This document shows, piece by piece, positions 16,095-25,110 of a stretch of DNA of 64,000 nt (position 1 is the stretch's first letter; every line of letters begins with the position of its first letter). A program made the translations under genes and the position numbers. Source of the DNA: JACVRW01 sp963820315 (lineage in GTDB: Bacteria; Actinomycetota; Thermoleophilia; Solirubrobacterales; Thermoleophilaceae); the NCBI GenBank assembly GCA_963820315.1, contig CAWFZK010000046.1:116921-180920 (forward strand). Reading direction: 5' to 3'. The notes below the pieces were generated by a model, which saw nothing but the letters and a program-made list of their open reading frames with translations, did not search any database and was not told where the DNA came from.

Positions 16095-17293
16095 CTGAGC
16101 GGAAGCCTTTCCAGTCCGTAGATGCCGTGAATCGAGCCGAGCTCCGGCTCGCCGTCGAGCGCCAGGCCGGGCATCCGCTGCGGCAGGAACATGAGCGCCT
16201 CCTGCAGCTCGGCGCGCGCCAGGTTGGCCCCGAGGCAGTAGTGGATGCCGGCGCCGAACGTGAGCGGCTTGGCGTCGCCGCGCTCTGCGGTGATGTCGAA
16301 CGTATCCGCGTCGCCGTCCACCCCGTCGCGGTTCCCGGTGAACGAGCAGACCATCACGATCGTGTCCGCCGGGAAGGTCACGTCGCGGTACTCGACCTCC
16401 TCGTGCAGGATGCGCGCCGTGAACGGCGTGATCGGCTCGAAGCGGAGCAGCTCCTCGACGGCCGTCTTCGCACGCTCGGGCTCGGCAGCGAGCAGCTCCC
16501 ACTGCTCGGGACGGCCCGCGAACACCCGCAGGCCGTGCGCGAGCTGCGACTGGGTCGTGTCGACGCCGCCGACGAGCACGTTGAGGACGAGGTTCATGCA
16601 CTCGGCCTCGGACAGCCGGTCGCCGTCCTGCTCCGCGGCAATCAGCGTCGAGATGAGATCGTCGCCGGGGTCGTCGCGGCGCTTCTCGATCAGCGCGGCC
16701 GCCCACTCGTAGAACTCCTCGCAGGCGCGCTCGATCAGCTCACGCTCGTTCATGAGGCTGGCCGGGTCGAACTGGCGCTGGATCACGTTCGACCACTCGT
16801 GCAGCTTCGGCGCGTCCTCGAGCGGGGCGCCCATCACCGTCGCGATGGTCAACGACGGGTAGGGCTTGGCGAACGCCTCGACGAACTCGCAGGCGCCGGC
16901 GCCCTCGAGCGGCTCCCAGAGGCGCTCGAGGAAGTCGCGCATCGCGGGCCGCCAGCGGTCCGCCGCGCGCGGCGTGAAGGCGGGGTTGACGAGGTTGCGG
17001 AGGCGCCTGTGGGCGTCACCGTTGATGTGCAGGATGTTGCGCCGCATCTCCTCGAGCAGCGCTCCCTCCGGCACCTCGAACATCTCGGCGATCCGCATAC
17101 CCGGGAAGGTCGCGCTGCGCGTTCGCAGGAAGAACGCGGCCGCCTCGCGGTCGAGGACGATGAAGCCGATCGGCGAGCTCGCGATCCAGCTCCGCTCACT
17201 GAGCTCGCGCATCGTGTCGTGGAAGCGCTCGCCCTTGAGGTCGGGACCGAGGTAGTCGAGCACCGGAAGCTCGAGATCCGTAACGAGGGCCAT
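16085..17293 (-). CDS. Cytochrome P450
   Basis: A 402-residue soluble bacterial P450. The heme-binding loop FGAGIHYCLGANLA places the axial Cys at about residue 353. The I helix reads LVGGVDTTQSQLAHG with the oxygen-activating acid-Thr pair, and the ExxR element lies in EELLRFEP. The length is normal for class I bacterial P450s that take electrons from a ferredoxin; no ferredoxin or reductase gene is adjacent. It is first in a minus-strand operon with a luciferase-like oxidoreductase and a hydrolase. It is divergent from msrA across 27 bases. Confidence 0.92.
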   Translation of the reverse strand: MALVTDLELPVLDYLGPDLKGERFHDTMRELSERSWIASSPIGFIVLDREAAAFFLRTRSATFPGMRIAEMFEVPEGALLEEMRRNILHINGDAHRRLRNLVNPAFTPRAADRWRPAMRDFLERLWEPLEGAGACEFVEAFAKPYPSLTIATVMGAPLEDAPKLHEWSNVIQRQFDPASLMNERELIERACEEFYEWAAALIEKRRDDPGDDLISTLIAAEQDGDRLSEAECMNLVLNVLVGGVDTTQSQLAHGLRVFAGRPEQWELLAAEPERAKTAVEELLRFEPITPFTARILHEEVEYRDVTFPADTIVMVCSFTGNRDGVDGDADTFDITAERGDAKPLTFGAGIHYCLGANLARAELQEALMFLPQRMPGLALDGEPELGSIHGIYGLERLPLRWT

Positions 17294-17320
17294 TGGCGGG
17301 GGACACTAACCTCAATAGGT

Positions 17321-17978
17321 ATGGCCTTCCTCTTCCGCAACAAGACCGAGCTGCCCGCGCGCGACGACGCGCTGCCGGGCCGAGACACGCGCCCCTTCGA
17401 GGTGCCCGAGACACCACTTCGTGCTCGGCACGCCGCTCGAGCCGCCGTTCCCCGAGGGCGTCGAGACCGTCGTCTTCGGGCTCGGCTGCTTCTGGGGCGC
17501 CGAGCGCAGCTTCTGGCAGGCGCCGGGCGTCTACACCACGGCGGTCGGCTACGCCGGCGGCTACACGCCCAACCCGACCTACGAGGAGGTCTGCAGCGGG
17601 CGCACCGGCCACAACGAGGTCGTGCTCGTGGCATACCGCCCGGAGGAGATCTCCTTCGACGAGCTGCTGCGCATCTTCTGGGAGGGGCACGACCCGACCC
17701 AGGGCATGCGCCAGGGCAACGACGTAGGGAGCCAGTACCGCTCGGGGATCTACGCGACCTCGGACGCTCAGCGAGAGGCGGCGCTCGCGTCGCGCGAGAT
17801 GTACCAGCTGAAGCTGCGCGAGGCCGGCTACGGCGACATCACGACCGAGATCGTGGACGCGCCCGAGTTCTACTACGCCGAGGACTACCACCAGCAGTAC
17901 CTCGCGAAGAACCCGAACGGCTACTGCGGCCTGGGCGGCACCGGCGTGTCCTGCCCGGTGGGGGTCGCACCGGCCTAG
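17321..17978 (+). CDS. msrA: Peptide methionine-(S)-S-oxide reductase MsrA (one-base frame break)
   Basis: MsrA reduces methionine-S-sulfoxide in proteins and free methionine. The catalytic motif GLGCFWGAERSFW is intact, as are YAGGYTPNPTYEEVCSGRTGHNE and the FYYAEDYHQQYL block. The ATG at 17321 gives MAFLFRNKTELPARDDALPG, the usual long actinobacterial N-terminus. After FEVPET the register shifts by one base near 17414 and continues HFVLGTPLEPPFPEG, which is the expected continuation. The break is best explained by one inserted base. The catalytic domain itself is unbroken, so even an initiation at GTG 17421 would give an active core. A hairpin terminator follows. Confidence 0.85.
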
Positions 17979-18006
17979 CCGCCGGCCGCCCCGGATTCCC
18001 GCCACT

Positions 18007-18045
18007 GTCCTGACTTTTACGGCTCCTGGCCGTACAGGTCAGGAC
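18007..18045. terminator. Bidirectional hairpin between convergent msrA and NUDIX genes
   Basis: An outer perfect stem GTCCTGAC (18007-18014) with GTCAGGAC (18038-18045) encloses an inner perfect stem TACGG (18018-18022) with CCGTA (18030-18034), separated by symmetrical three-base bulges. Sitting between two convergent genes, it most likely terminates both. Confidence 0.65.
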
Positions 18046-18116
18046 GGTGAGCACAACCGCCCTCCCCAGCCCTTGCGCGCGGCCGGCCCGGCGCGGCCCG
18101 GCCGACGCGAGGGCAA

Positions 18117-18779
18117 CTACACCGGCCTGGCCGCCAGCATCCGCGCCATCATCTTGAGGCGCTCGTCCGCCTCGGCCGGCCAGTCTTCGACGCCGGCGGG
18201 CCACCAGGCCCAGTCGTCGTGCTCGGCGTCCGGGACCGGCTCGACGCCGTCGGGCACGATCGCGAGGCCGACGAGCATGCTCATGCCGTTCGGCAGGCCG
18301 ACGAGCGCCTCGACCGAGAGGCGCTCGGGCTCGAGCCGCCACTCCTCCGAGAGCTCGCGCGACAAGGTCAGTGCCGGGCTCTCGCCGAGGTCGACCGCGC
18401 CGCCCGCGCCGAGCGCCCAGCGCCCCGCCCAGGCAGAGACCCAGCCGGCGCGCCGGCCGGCCAGCCAGCGGCCGTCGGACGAGCGCACTACGCAGAGCGC
18501 GGTGAGGCTGTCCGAAGCGTCGCCCTCGAGCAGGCGCAGCGCCCAGCGCACCGGCTGAAGCTCGAGCTGCAGGCGGTCGCCTTCGTTGCGCCAGTCAACG
18601 AGCCGCGTCGCCATGCCGTCGTGCGCGGGCGAGCCGCGCTCACGCAGCTGCTCGACGGCGGCGTCGGCCTGGCGCTCGAGCTCGGCGGGCGGCTCGTACG
18701 GCTCCTCGCGCCAATGGGCGTCGACCTGCTCCGGCCACCAGGGGCCGACCGCCAGCAGGCCTGAGCGGAAGCGGGTCAC
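18117..18779 (-). CDS. NUDIX hydrolase
   Basis: A 220-residue protein with an N-terminal helical region and a C-terminal NUDIX domain. The NUDIX box is recognisable as GAVDLGESPALTLSRELSEE. This keeps the spacing G-x5-E-x7-R-E-x2-E-E, although the usual Gly after the EE is Arg (EEWRLEP). It should hydrolyse a nucleoside diphosphate linked to another moiety; the substrate cannot be told. It is separated from the downstream msrA by a shared hairpin and starts nine bases before the stop of the HD-GYP gene on the same strand. Confidence 0.82.
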   Translation of the reverse strand: MTRFRSGLLAVGPWWPEQVDAHWREEPYEPPAELERQADAAVEQLRERGSPAHDGMATRLVDWRNEGDRLQLELQPVRWALRLLEGDASDSLTALCVVRSSDGRWLAGRRAGWVSAWAGRWALGAGGAVDLGESPALTLSRELSEEWRLEPERLSVEALVGLPNGMSMLVGLAIVPDGVEPVPDAEHDDWAWWPAGVEDWPAEADERLKMMARMLAARPV

Positions 18780-18788
18780 GCTTCCAAT

Positions 18789-20474
18789 CTACGCCAGGGA
18801 CGCGAGCTCTCCCTGCTCCATATCGAAGCGGCTCAGCACGGACAGGAAGGCCGCCACCACGCGCGCGTCGAACTGGGTGCCCGCGCAGCGCAGCAGCTCG
18901 CCGCGCGCGGCGCGGTCGCCGATGCCGGGCCGGTAGACGCGGTTGGAGGTCATCGCCTCGTAGGCGTCACCCACGGCGAGGATCTTCGCCTCCAGCGGAA
19001 TCTCGCGGTCGGTCAGGCCGCGCGGATAGCCCTTCCCGTCGGGGCGTTCGTGGTGAGCCATCACCCAGAGGCGCAGGTCCTCGAGGCCGCGCCCGCTCAG
19101 GATCTGACCGCCGATCTCGGGGTGGGTGCGGATCTCGGCCAGCTCCGCCTTGCCGAGCTTGCCCGGCTTCTGGAGGATCGCGTCGGGCAGGCCGATCTTG
19201 CCGATGTCGTGCAGGATGCCGGCGATCTCGACGCGCCGGACGCGGTCGGAGGTCAGGTCGAGCTCGCGGGCGATCATCGCGCAGTAGCGGCCGACGCTGC
19301 GCGAGTGGTCCGCCGTCCCCGTGTCGCGCAGGTCGAGCGCCTCGGCCAGCGAGAGCAGCGTCGCGAGCTGGACCTCGTCGGCGCTGCGGCCGGCCTCCGG
19401 CGCGAAGATCGCGGCGATCTCGCGGTTGAAGATGACGCAGCGGTTACGGCCGAGCGCCTTGGCCGCGTAGAGCGCCTGGTCGGCGGCCTCGATGACCGCG
19501 TCCGCCGTGCGACCGTGCTCCGGATAGGTCGCTACGCCGAACGAGAAGGTCAGTGCCGCCAAGTCGTCGTGGAACTCGCGCTGAACGGCGGTGCGCAGGC
19601 GCTCGGATACCAGGTAGGCCTCGTGCTCGGTCGCCTCCGGCAGCAGGATCGTGAACTCCTCGCCGCCGGTGCGCGCGATCGAGTCGCCGGCGCGGCGGTG
19701 GCGCTCGAGAATCGCGCCGACGCGCACCAGCGCCTCGTCACCGGCGCGGTGCCCCAGCCGGTCGTTGACGGACTTGAAGTGATCGAGGTCGCCGATCACG
19801 ACGCTGAGCGGCAGGTCGGCACGCAGTGCGCGCTCCACCTCGGCGGTCAGCTGCTGGTCCAGCGCGAGCCGGTTGTTGAGGCCCGTGAGCGGATCGGTAT
19901 GCGCCGCCTCGGAGAGGCCCCGCACGAGCTGCGTGACCCCGTCGCGCACCACGCGCAGCAGGCCGGCGGCCGGGAACAGCATGCCCGCGAGCGTCACCCA
20001 GCTCGCCGCCACCGCGTCGGGTGGCGCGGAGGCGAGCAACACGACGAGGTAGGCGCCGGCCATCAGGCCGAGCTGTCCCGCCGCCTCGCGCGCGGGAAAG
20101 AAATACGCCACGTAGAGGCCGAGCCAGACGTACAGCATCTCGCCGGAGAGCGTCGAGCCGCTCCCCCACTGCCAGGCGTGCACCGAGACGAGCAGCGTGC
20201 CCAGGGCGACGCACACCTCGAGCCAGGGCAGGGTTATCCGGTCCGCGAACAGGTGCAGCAGCACGGCGACGATGGCGCAGATCGCCGGGATGATGATCCG
20301 CGACTGCGACCACGCGTTCGGGTTGGGCAGCGCTGCCACCGCCAGCAGCACAGCCGCCTCGCCGCCGAAGATGCCCGCGCCCACGCGCGCCGCGAACCGG
20401 GTGCTCGGCTCGACCGACGTGATGACAGGGGCGGGGCGCTCCCCCCGCTGTCCCGGGACCGGGGGCATGAGCAT
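18789..20474 (-). CDS. Membrane GGDEF + HD-GYP cyclic-di-GMP enzyme
   Basis: A 561-residue protein with both synthetic and degradative c-di-GMP modules. About six transmembrane helices cover residues 30-175. The GGDEF domain (about 188-350) has the active variant TGGEEF (269-274). The HD-GYP domain (about 360-560) keeps the metal pair HD at 422-423 in GILHDIGKIG and the signature HHERPDGKGYP (474-484). Both activities are therefore plausible. HD-GYP enzymes hydrolyse c-di-GMP to pGpG or GMP. GGDEF fused directly to HD-GYP is less common than GGDEF-EAL, so this window holds both layouts. It has an independent ATG at 20474 with a second in-frame ATG two codons later. Confidence 0.92.
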   Translation of the reverse strand: MLMPPVPGQRGERPAPVITSVEPSTRFAARVGAGIFGGEAAVLLAVAALPNPNAWSQSRIIIPAICAIVAVLLHLFADRITLPWLEVCVALGTLLVSVHAWQWGSGSTLSGEMLYVWLGLYVAYFFPAREAAGQLGLMAGAYLVVLLASAPPDAVAASWVTLAGMLFPAAGLLRVVRDGVTQLVRGLSEAAHTDPLTGLNNRLALDQQLTAEVERALRADLPLSVVIGDLDHFKSVNDRLGHRAGDEALVRVGAILERHRRAGDSIARTGGEEFTILLPEATEHEAYLVSERLRTAVQREFHDDLAALTFSFGVATYPEHGRTADAVIEAADQALYAAKALGRNRCVIFNREIAAIFAPEAGRSADEVQLATLLSLAEALDLRDTGTADHSRSVGRYCAMIARELDLTSDRVRRVEIAGILHDIGKIGLPDAILQKPGKLGKAELAEIRTHPEIGGQILSGRGLEDLRLWVMAHHERPDGKGYPRGLTDREIPLEAKILAVGDAYEAMTSNRVYRPGIGDRAARGELLRCAGTQFDARVVAAFLSVLSRFDMEQGELASLA

Positions 20475-20494
20475 CTTGTCGGCTTCTCAGAACC

Positions 20495-20516
20495 CCGTCC
20501 ACACCCGTATGGACGG
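20495..20516 (-). terminator. Hairpin after yceH
   Basis: CCGTCCA (20495-20501) and TGGACGG (20510-20516) form a perfect 7-bp stem with an 8-base loop. It is about 18 bases beyond the yceH stop and upstream of the HD-GYP start on the same strand, so it probably ends the glpQ-like/yceH transcript. Confidence 0.4.
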
Positions 20517-20534
20517 ATGTTCCGGTGAGGTCGG

Positions 20535-21197
20535 TCAGGCGCCGAGCTCGCGCCGCAGGGCGCTCAGCCCCTCGCGCAGGTCGGCCACGTCGCGCTCGAG
20601 CCGCTCCACTCGCTCGCTGAGCCGCTCGTCAGGTGGCGGAGCAGCCGGCGCCGGGGGCAGGTCCTGCATCCGAGCGTCCGGTGCGGGCGGCGGGGCCTCG
20701 CTCTCGCCTTCGGCACCGCCCCCAAGCAGCTGGCCATAGCGCTCCTCGCGCTGTCCCGGACGGCGGCCCATGCCCACCACCAGCTCGCGGCCGATCAGGC
20801 GCTCGAGCGTCCCCTCGAGCTCGGCGGCGTCCTCGAAGCGATGCAGGCGCTCCGTGCGAGCGCGAAGCTCGCCGGGCGTCTGCGGGCCGCGCAGCATGAG
20901 CACCGCCAGCAGCGAGATCTCTCCGTCATCGAGCCCCAGGTCACGGTCGAGCGTGTGCCGGTACTTCATCGCGCGCCGGTTGGCCCAGCTCGCGAGCGTC
21001 GCCCACTTGCGCTGCACGAGCCGGTCGAGCGCGCCGCGGATGATGCCCTCGTCGTAGTCGACCACCGGGTCGCGGTTGGTCGATTGATTGCAGGCGAGCC
21101 GTAGCGAGTTGACCGTCAGCGGATAGACGTCCGGTGTCGTGCGCTGCTTCTCGATGAGGCAGCCCAGCACCCGGATCTCGACGGCGTCTGGCTCCAT
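20535..21197 (-). CDS. YceH-like DUF480 winged-helix protein
   Basis: A 220-residue protein of the DUF480/YceH family. The N-terminus EIRVLGCLIEKQRTTPDVYP and LACNQSTNRDPVVDYDE are diagnostic. The fold is a tandem winged helix (about residues 1-90 and 90-170). The C-terminal 50 residues are a charged, proline-rich linker and a coiled coil beginning DERLSERVERLERDVAD. The molecular function is unknown; tandem winged helices suggest nucleic-acid binding. Its ATG immediately abuts the stop of the secreted phosphodiesterase gene, so translation is probably coupled. Confidence 0.9.
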   Translation of the reverse strand: MEPDAVEIRVLGCLIEKQRTTPDVYPLTVNSLRLACNQSTNRDPVVDYDEGIIRGALDRLVQRKWATLASWANRRAMKYRHTLDRDLGLDDGEISLLAVLMLRGPQTPGELRARTERLHRFEDAAELEGTLERLIGRELVVGMGRRPGQREERYGQLLGGGAEGESEAPPPAPDARMQDLPPAPAAPPPDERLSERVERLERDVADLREGLSALRRELGA

Positions 21198-22184
21198 TCA
21201 GCGACAGTCGCCGGGAACTCGCTTCTTGCGCAGGACGCGCTCGAGCGCGGCCGGCTGGGAGGTCATGATGCCGTCCACGCACATGTCGACGAGCCGGCGC
21301 CAGCTCGGCGGGTAGTCGCGGTCGTCGGCCGAGAACCAGTTCTGCCAGGCATAGCCCTGCGCGTGGGCGCGCGCGACGTTCTCCTTGGTCGTGATGTCGA
21401 GCAGCTGGCCGCTGAAGGCGAAGGTGATGGGCACCTGGAACGCCACCACCCCCGGACCCGGCGACGCGCCGCCCAGGATCCAGACCGAGGCGCCTGCGAT
21501 GCCGGGCGCCAGGTCGATGCGCGGCACGAGCTCGTGGAAGCGGTCGACCGCCGCCTGCTGGAAGGACACGACGATCAGGTCCTTGCGCTTCGTCTTCTTC
21601 AAGAGGCCGGCGAGCACCTCGGCGTTCTGGACGTACTCGGCGGTCTCCTCGTCGGGCGTCCGGCCCTTGATCTCCACGTTGATCGGCGTGCGCGGGAACG
21701 CCCGCATGACCTCGGCGAGCGTCGGCACGCGGAAGTCGGATGCGCGGTAGCCCTTCGGCGGCTTCCTCTTGCCCGTCGCGATCCCGCGGAAGCGGTAGGC
21801 CCGGCGCGGCAGCTCGTGGCTGTAGTGCTCGTCGGCTCGCGGCGCGAACCAGTAGGCGGCGTCGAGCTTCTTGATCTGGCGCAGGGTGAGCGACGACACG
21901 TTGCCGCGGCCGTTCGTGTTGCCGTCGACGGTCGTGTCGTGCATGACGATGACCTTGTTGTCCTTCGTCACGCCGACGTCCAGCTCGAGCATGTCGGCTC
22001 CGGCCCGCAGCGCCTCGCGAAACGCGTACAGCGTGTTCGAGGGAAACTCGTCCTCGCCGCCCTGGTGAGCGATGTTGATCGCCTTCGGCTCGAGCCAGCG
22101 GTTCTGTGCCTGCGCGGCTGTGACCGGCAGCAGCGCTGCCCCGATGACTGCGGCGATCAGCGCCTTCGAGAGCATGCTCTTCAC
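21198..22184 (-). CDS. Secreted glycerophosphodiester phosphodiesterase
   Basis: A 328-residue exported enzyme that would release glycerol-3-phosphate and an alcohol from deacylated phospholipids outside the membrane. A signal peptide (MKSMLSKALIAAVIGAALLP, cut near AQA at 27) precedes the GDPD TIM barrel. NIAHQGGEDEFPSNT carries the first catalytic His, ELDVGVTKDNKVIVMHD the metal acidic pair and second His, and NVEIKG a later metal ligand. The usual AHRG is here AHQG. It is first in a two-gene operon with yceH and divergent from an MFS transporter gene. Confidence 0.9.
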   Translation of the reverse strand: MKSMLSKALIAAVIGAALLPVTAAQAQNRWLEPKAINIAHQGGEDEFPSNTLYAFREALRAGADMLELDVGVTKDNKVIVMHDTTVDGNTNGRGNVSSLTLRQIKKLDAAYWFAPRADEHYSHELPRRAYRFRGIATGKRKPPKGYRASDFRVPTLAEVMRAFPRTPINVEIKGRTPDEETAEYVQNAEVLAGLLKKTKRKDLIVVSFQQAAVDRFHELVPRIDLAPGIAGASVWILGGASPGPGVVAFQVPITFAFSGQLLDITTKENVARAHAQGYAWQNWFSADDRDYPPSWRRLVDMCVDGIMTSQPAALERVLRKKRVPGDCR

Positions 22185-22225
22185 GGCGCGGGAAGGTAAC
22201 AGGAGCGGCGTGCAATGCTCAGCGG

Positions 22226-23425
22226 GTGGGGGTCTACGGGAGCATCCTGCGCGTGCCGGGCGTCGCGACGGTCGTGCTCGCGACCCTGATCGGCCGGCTG
22301 CCGATCGGCATCACGGGACTCGCGATCCTGCTCTACGTCGAGGACGTGAGCGGCTCGTTCGCGTCCGCCGGCGTGTGCGCCGGGGCGCTGGCGCTCGGCA
22401 GCGCCGCGGGCGCGCCGTTTCAGGGACGGCTCGTCGACCGGCGCGGTGACGGCGTCCTCGTCCCGCTCGCGCTCATCCACGCGGGCGGCCTCGTGCTGAT
22501 CTGGCTGCTCGGCGCGGCGAGCGCGCCGATCGCGCTGCTCGCGCTCGCGTCGCTCGTGACGGGCGCCGCGCTGCCGCCGCTCTCGTCGGTGCTGCGCTCG
22601 CGCTGGCCCTACCTGCTGAAGGCGCAACCCAAGCTGGTGGCGAGCGCCTACGCGCTCGACTCGGTGATGATCGAGCTGATCTTCGTGCTCGGCCCGCTGC
22701 TGACGACGATCACGGTGGCGCTCGTGGGCGCCCAGTACGCGCTCGTGGTGTCGGCGGCCTGCGTGCTCGTCGGCACCGTTGCCATGCTCGCCGGGCTGCG
22801 CGGCTACGGGCATCCGGAACGCGCCGCCGAGGGCACGCGCGCGTTCGGGCTCGGCGCGCTGGCGGCGCCCGGGCTGCAGACGCTGGTGCTCGCCTCCTTC
22901 CCGGTCGGCTTCGCGCTCGGCACGCTCGAGGTCGTGCTCCCCGCCTTCAGCGCGGAGGAGGGCTCGAAGGAGCTCGCCGGAGTGCTGCTGGCGGTGTGGT
23001 CGCTGGCGAGCGGCGCCGCCGGTCTCGCCTACGGCGCCCGGCCGGCGCGCGAGCACCTCACGAGCGCGCACATGCGCTTCGCGCTGCTGCTGCCGGCCGG
23101 CTGCGCGGTGCTGTTCGCGGCCAGCTCGCCGGCGACGATGGCCTTGCTCGTGATCCTCTGCGGGCTTCCGATCGCGCCGCTGATCGCCTCGCGCAACCAG
23201 CTCGTCGAGCGCGTGGCGCCGCGCGGGACCGCCACCGAGGCCTTCACCTGGCCGCTCACCGCGCTGGTCGCCGGCGTCTCGCTCGGCGCGGCCACCGCCG
23301 GCTCGCTCGTCGAGCACTACTCGTGGAGCGCCGGGGTCGTTGCCGCCGTGGCCATGTCGGCGCTCGGGGCAGTCGTGCTGCTGGCACGGCGGGACACGCT
23401 GAGCACGCAGCCGCTCGCCGCCTGA
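22226..23425 (+). CDS. MFS transporter
   Basis: A 399-residue protein with about 12 transmembrane helices in the 6+6 MFS arrangement and a basic loop RSRWPYLLKAQPK between helices 4 and 5. The GRLVDRRGDG loop after helix 2 matches the MFS A-motif region in degenerate form. The layout is that of small actinobacterial efflux-type MFS proteins; no substrate is predictable. The GTG at 22226 gives MGVYGSILRVPGVATV. It is followed within 16 bases by the SRPBCC gene, so the three plus-strand genes here may form an operon. Confidence 0.82.
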   Translation: MGVYGSILRVPGVATVVLATLIGRLPIGITGLAILLYVEDVSGSFASAGVCAGALALGSAAGAPFQGRLVDRRGDGVLVPLALIHAGGLVLIWLLGAASAPIALLALASLVTGAALPPLSSVLRSRWPYLLKAQPKLVASAYALDSVMIELIFVLGPLLTTITVALVGAQYALVVSAACVLVGTVAMLAGLRGYGHPERAAEGTRAFGLGALAAPGLQTLVLASFPVGFALGTLEVVLPAFSAEEGSKELAGVLLAVWSLASGAAGLAYGARPAREHLTSAHMRFALLLPAGCAVLFAASSPATMALLVILCGLPIAPLIASRNQLVERVAPRGTATEAFTWPLTALVAGVSLGAATAGSLVEHYSWSAGVVAAVAMSALGAVVLLARRDTLSTQPLAA

Positions 23426-23440
23426 CATAGGCTCGCCGCC

Positions 23441-23893
23441 ATGGGAAACATCAGTGGTGAGCGCTCGGTCGAGATCGACGCCCCGATCGAGCGCTGCTTC
23501 GCGATCGCCTCGGACATCGACAAGGCGCCCGATTGGCAGGGCTCGCTGAAGGACGTGGAGGTGCTGGAGCGCCATCCGGACAAGCGCGCGGCGCTCGTCG
23601 AGACGGAGTCGGACGCGAAGGTCAAGACCGTCAAGTCGCTGCTGCGCTTCAGCTACGAGGAGCCCACGGCCATCCGCTGGGTGCAGGAGAAGGGCGACAC
23701 CAAGTCGCTCGTCGGCTCGTGGACCTTCGAGGACCTGGGCGACGGGCGCACGCGCGCGACCTACGCGCTCGACGCGGATCCCGGCCGCATGCTCGGCCTG
23801 CTGCTGCGCGGCCCGGCCGAGGCCAAGGTGCGCGACTTCCTGCTGGGCGACGCCGCCGCCGGGTTGAAGGAGCGGGCCGAGAGCGAGGCCTGA
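23441..23893 (+). CDS. SRPBCC family protein
   Basis: A 150-residue helix-grip protein of the START/polyketide-cyclase type. It begins GERSVEIDAPIERCFAIASD, which is the usual first strand and helix of the fold, followed by DWQGSLKDVEV. A long C-terminal helix ends the domain. Such proteins bind hydrophobic ligands in a deep pocket. Its stop overlaps the ATG of the following cupin gene by one base. Confidence 0.82.
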   Translation: MGNISGERSVEIDAPIERCFAIASDIDKAPDWQGSLKDVEVLERHPDKRAALVETESDAKVKTVKSLLRFSYEEPTAIRWVQEKGDTKSLVGSWTFEDLGDGRTRATYALDADPGRMLGLLLRGPAEAKVRDFLLGDAAAGLKERAESEA

Positions 23894-24285
23894 TGGCGGA
23901 CTACACCGTCGTCAACCTCAAGCGCGACGTCGAGGACATGGCGCCCAAGTTCGAGCTGGCGCCCGGGCTCGAGTCGCGCTTCGCGCGCGTGCCGCTCGGG
24001 CTCGTCAACTCGGGCGCGAGCTACTTCAAGATCGCGCCCGGCTTTCGCGTGCCCTTCGGCCACCGGCACTCGGAGCAGGAGGAGGTCTACGTCGTCGCCT
24101 CGGGTGGGGCTCGCCTCAAGCTCGACGACGACATCGTCGAGCTGGGCCAGTGGGACATGGTCCGCATCGCGCCCGGCGTCTGGCGCGGCATCGAGGGCGG
24201 CCCCGAGGGCACGGAGCTGATCGCCTTCGGCGCTCCCAACACCGAGAACAAGGACGCCGAGATGCAGCCCGGCTGGTGGAGCTAG
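23893..24285 (+). CDS. Cupin-domain protein
   Basis: A 130-residue single cupin. Motif 1 is GHRHSEQEEVYVVASG, with two His and a Glu as likely metal ligands, and motif 2 is GQWDMVRIAPGVWRGIEGG. In the second motif the usual metal His is replaced, so metal affinity may be altered. It starts at an ATG at 23893 that overlaps the upstream TGA. Its stop shares a CTAG with the convergent gene. The role is unknown; many such small cupins are isomerases, dioxygenases or binding proteins. Confidence 0.85.
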   Translation: MADYTVVNLKRDVEDMAPKFELAPGLESRFARVPLGLVNSGASYFKIAPGFRVPFGHRHSEQEEVYVVASGGARLKLDDDIVELGQWDMVRIAPGVWRGIEGGPEGTELIAFGAPNTENKDAEMQPGWWS

Positions 24286-25050
24286 GGCCGGTTCGCGAGC
24301 GTGGCGGGATATTCCCCGCGCGCGTGTAGCGTTGCGGCCGCCTCGCCCAGGGCCGCGTAGGCGACCCCCATCGGCCCCGGCCCGAAGCTGACGCGCGCCA
24401 CGCCGGCGCTCGCCAGCTCCGTGAGCGGCGGCGAGACCGCCAGCGCCAGCACGTTGACGGGCGCGCCGCCGAGCTCCTCGACGAGGCGCCGGATGTCCTC
24501 GAGCTCCACCAGCCCGGGGATGAAGAAGCTGTCGGCGCCGGCCTCGAGGTAGGTGCGCCCGCGCGCGATCGCCTCGTCGAGGTTGCGCCCGCCGAGCAGG
24601 AACTCGTCCGAGCGCCCGTTGATGACGAGCGGCACGCCCTCGCGCTCGCCGCGCTCGCGCACCGCCGCGAGGATGGCCGCGTGCTCGCCCGCGGGCCGCA
24701 GCCGGTCCTCGAGGTTGACGCCCACGGCGCCGGCGGCGATCACGCGCCGCGACCGTCTCCGAGACCTCGGCCGGCGTGTCGCCGAAGCCGGCCTCGATGT
24801 CGGCCGTCACGGGCAGCTCGACGGCGGCGGCGATCCGCTCGATCGCCGCCAGCATCAGCTCGAGCGGGATCTCCTCGCCGTCGGCGTAGCCGTGGGCGGC
24901 GGCGATCGACCAGCTGGCCGTCGCGATCGCCCGGCAGCCGTCGGCCGCCGCGACCGTGCGCGCGCCGGCGGCGTCCCAGACGTTGACGAGGATGAGCGGG
25001 TCACCGGGACGGTGCAGCTCGCGCAGCAGCTCAGCCTTGGTCGCGGTCAT
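24282..25050 (-). CDS. Isocitrate lyase / PEP mutase superfamily enzyme (one-base frame break)
   Basis: A TIM-barrel C-C bond lyase of about 256 residues. The first part (ATG at 25050) has LILVNVWDAAGARTV and VTADIEAGFGDTPAEVSETVA. After a one-base shift near 24749 the frame continues RVIAAGAVGVNLEDRLRPAG, exactly the expected sequence: the GVNLED motif carries a metal ligand. Later ARGRTYLEAGADSFFIPG is typical of the oxaloacetase and 2-methylisocitrate-lyase-like branch. The canonical KKCGH active-site loop of true isocitrate lyases is absent. I read the break as a sequencing insertion. The substrate is unknown. Confidence 0.8.
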
Positions 25051-25110
25051 CGACCCGGCACGCTACCCGGCGAGCGTTCGGGTGCAGCGCTTCCTCGGCA
25101 AGCCGCGGCG

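Noticed and set aside
16127..18013. 628-codon plus-strand frame spanning the P450 and msrA starts
   Set aside because: Most of it is antisense to the P450. Only its MAFLFRNKTELP segment is real, as the msrA N-terminus.
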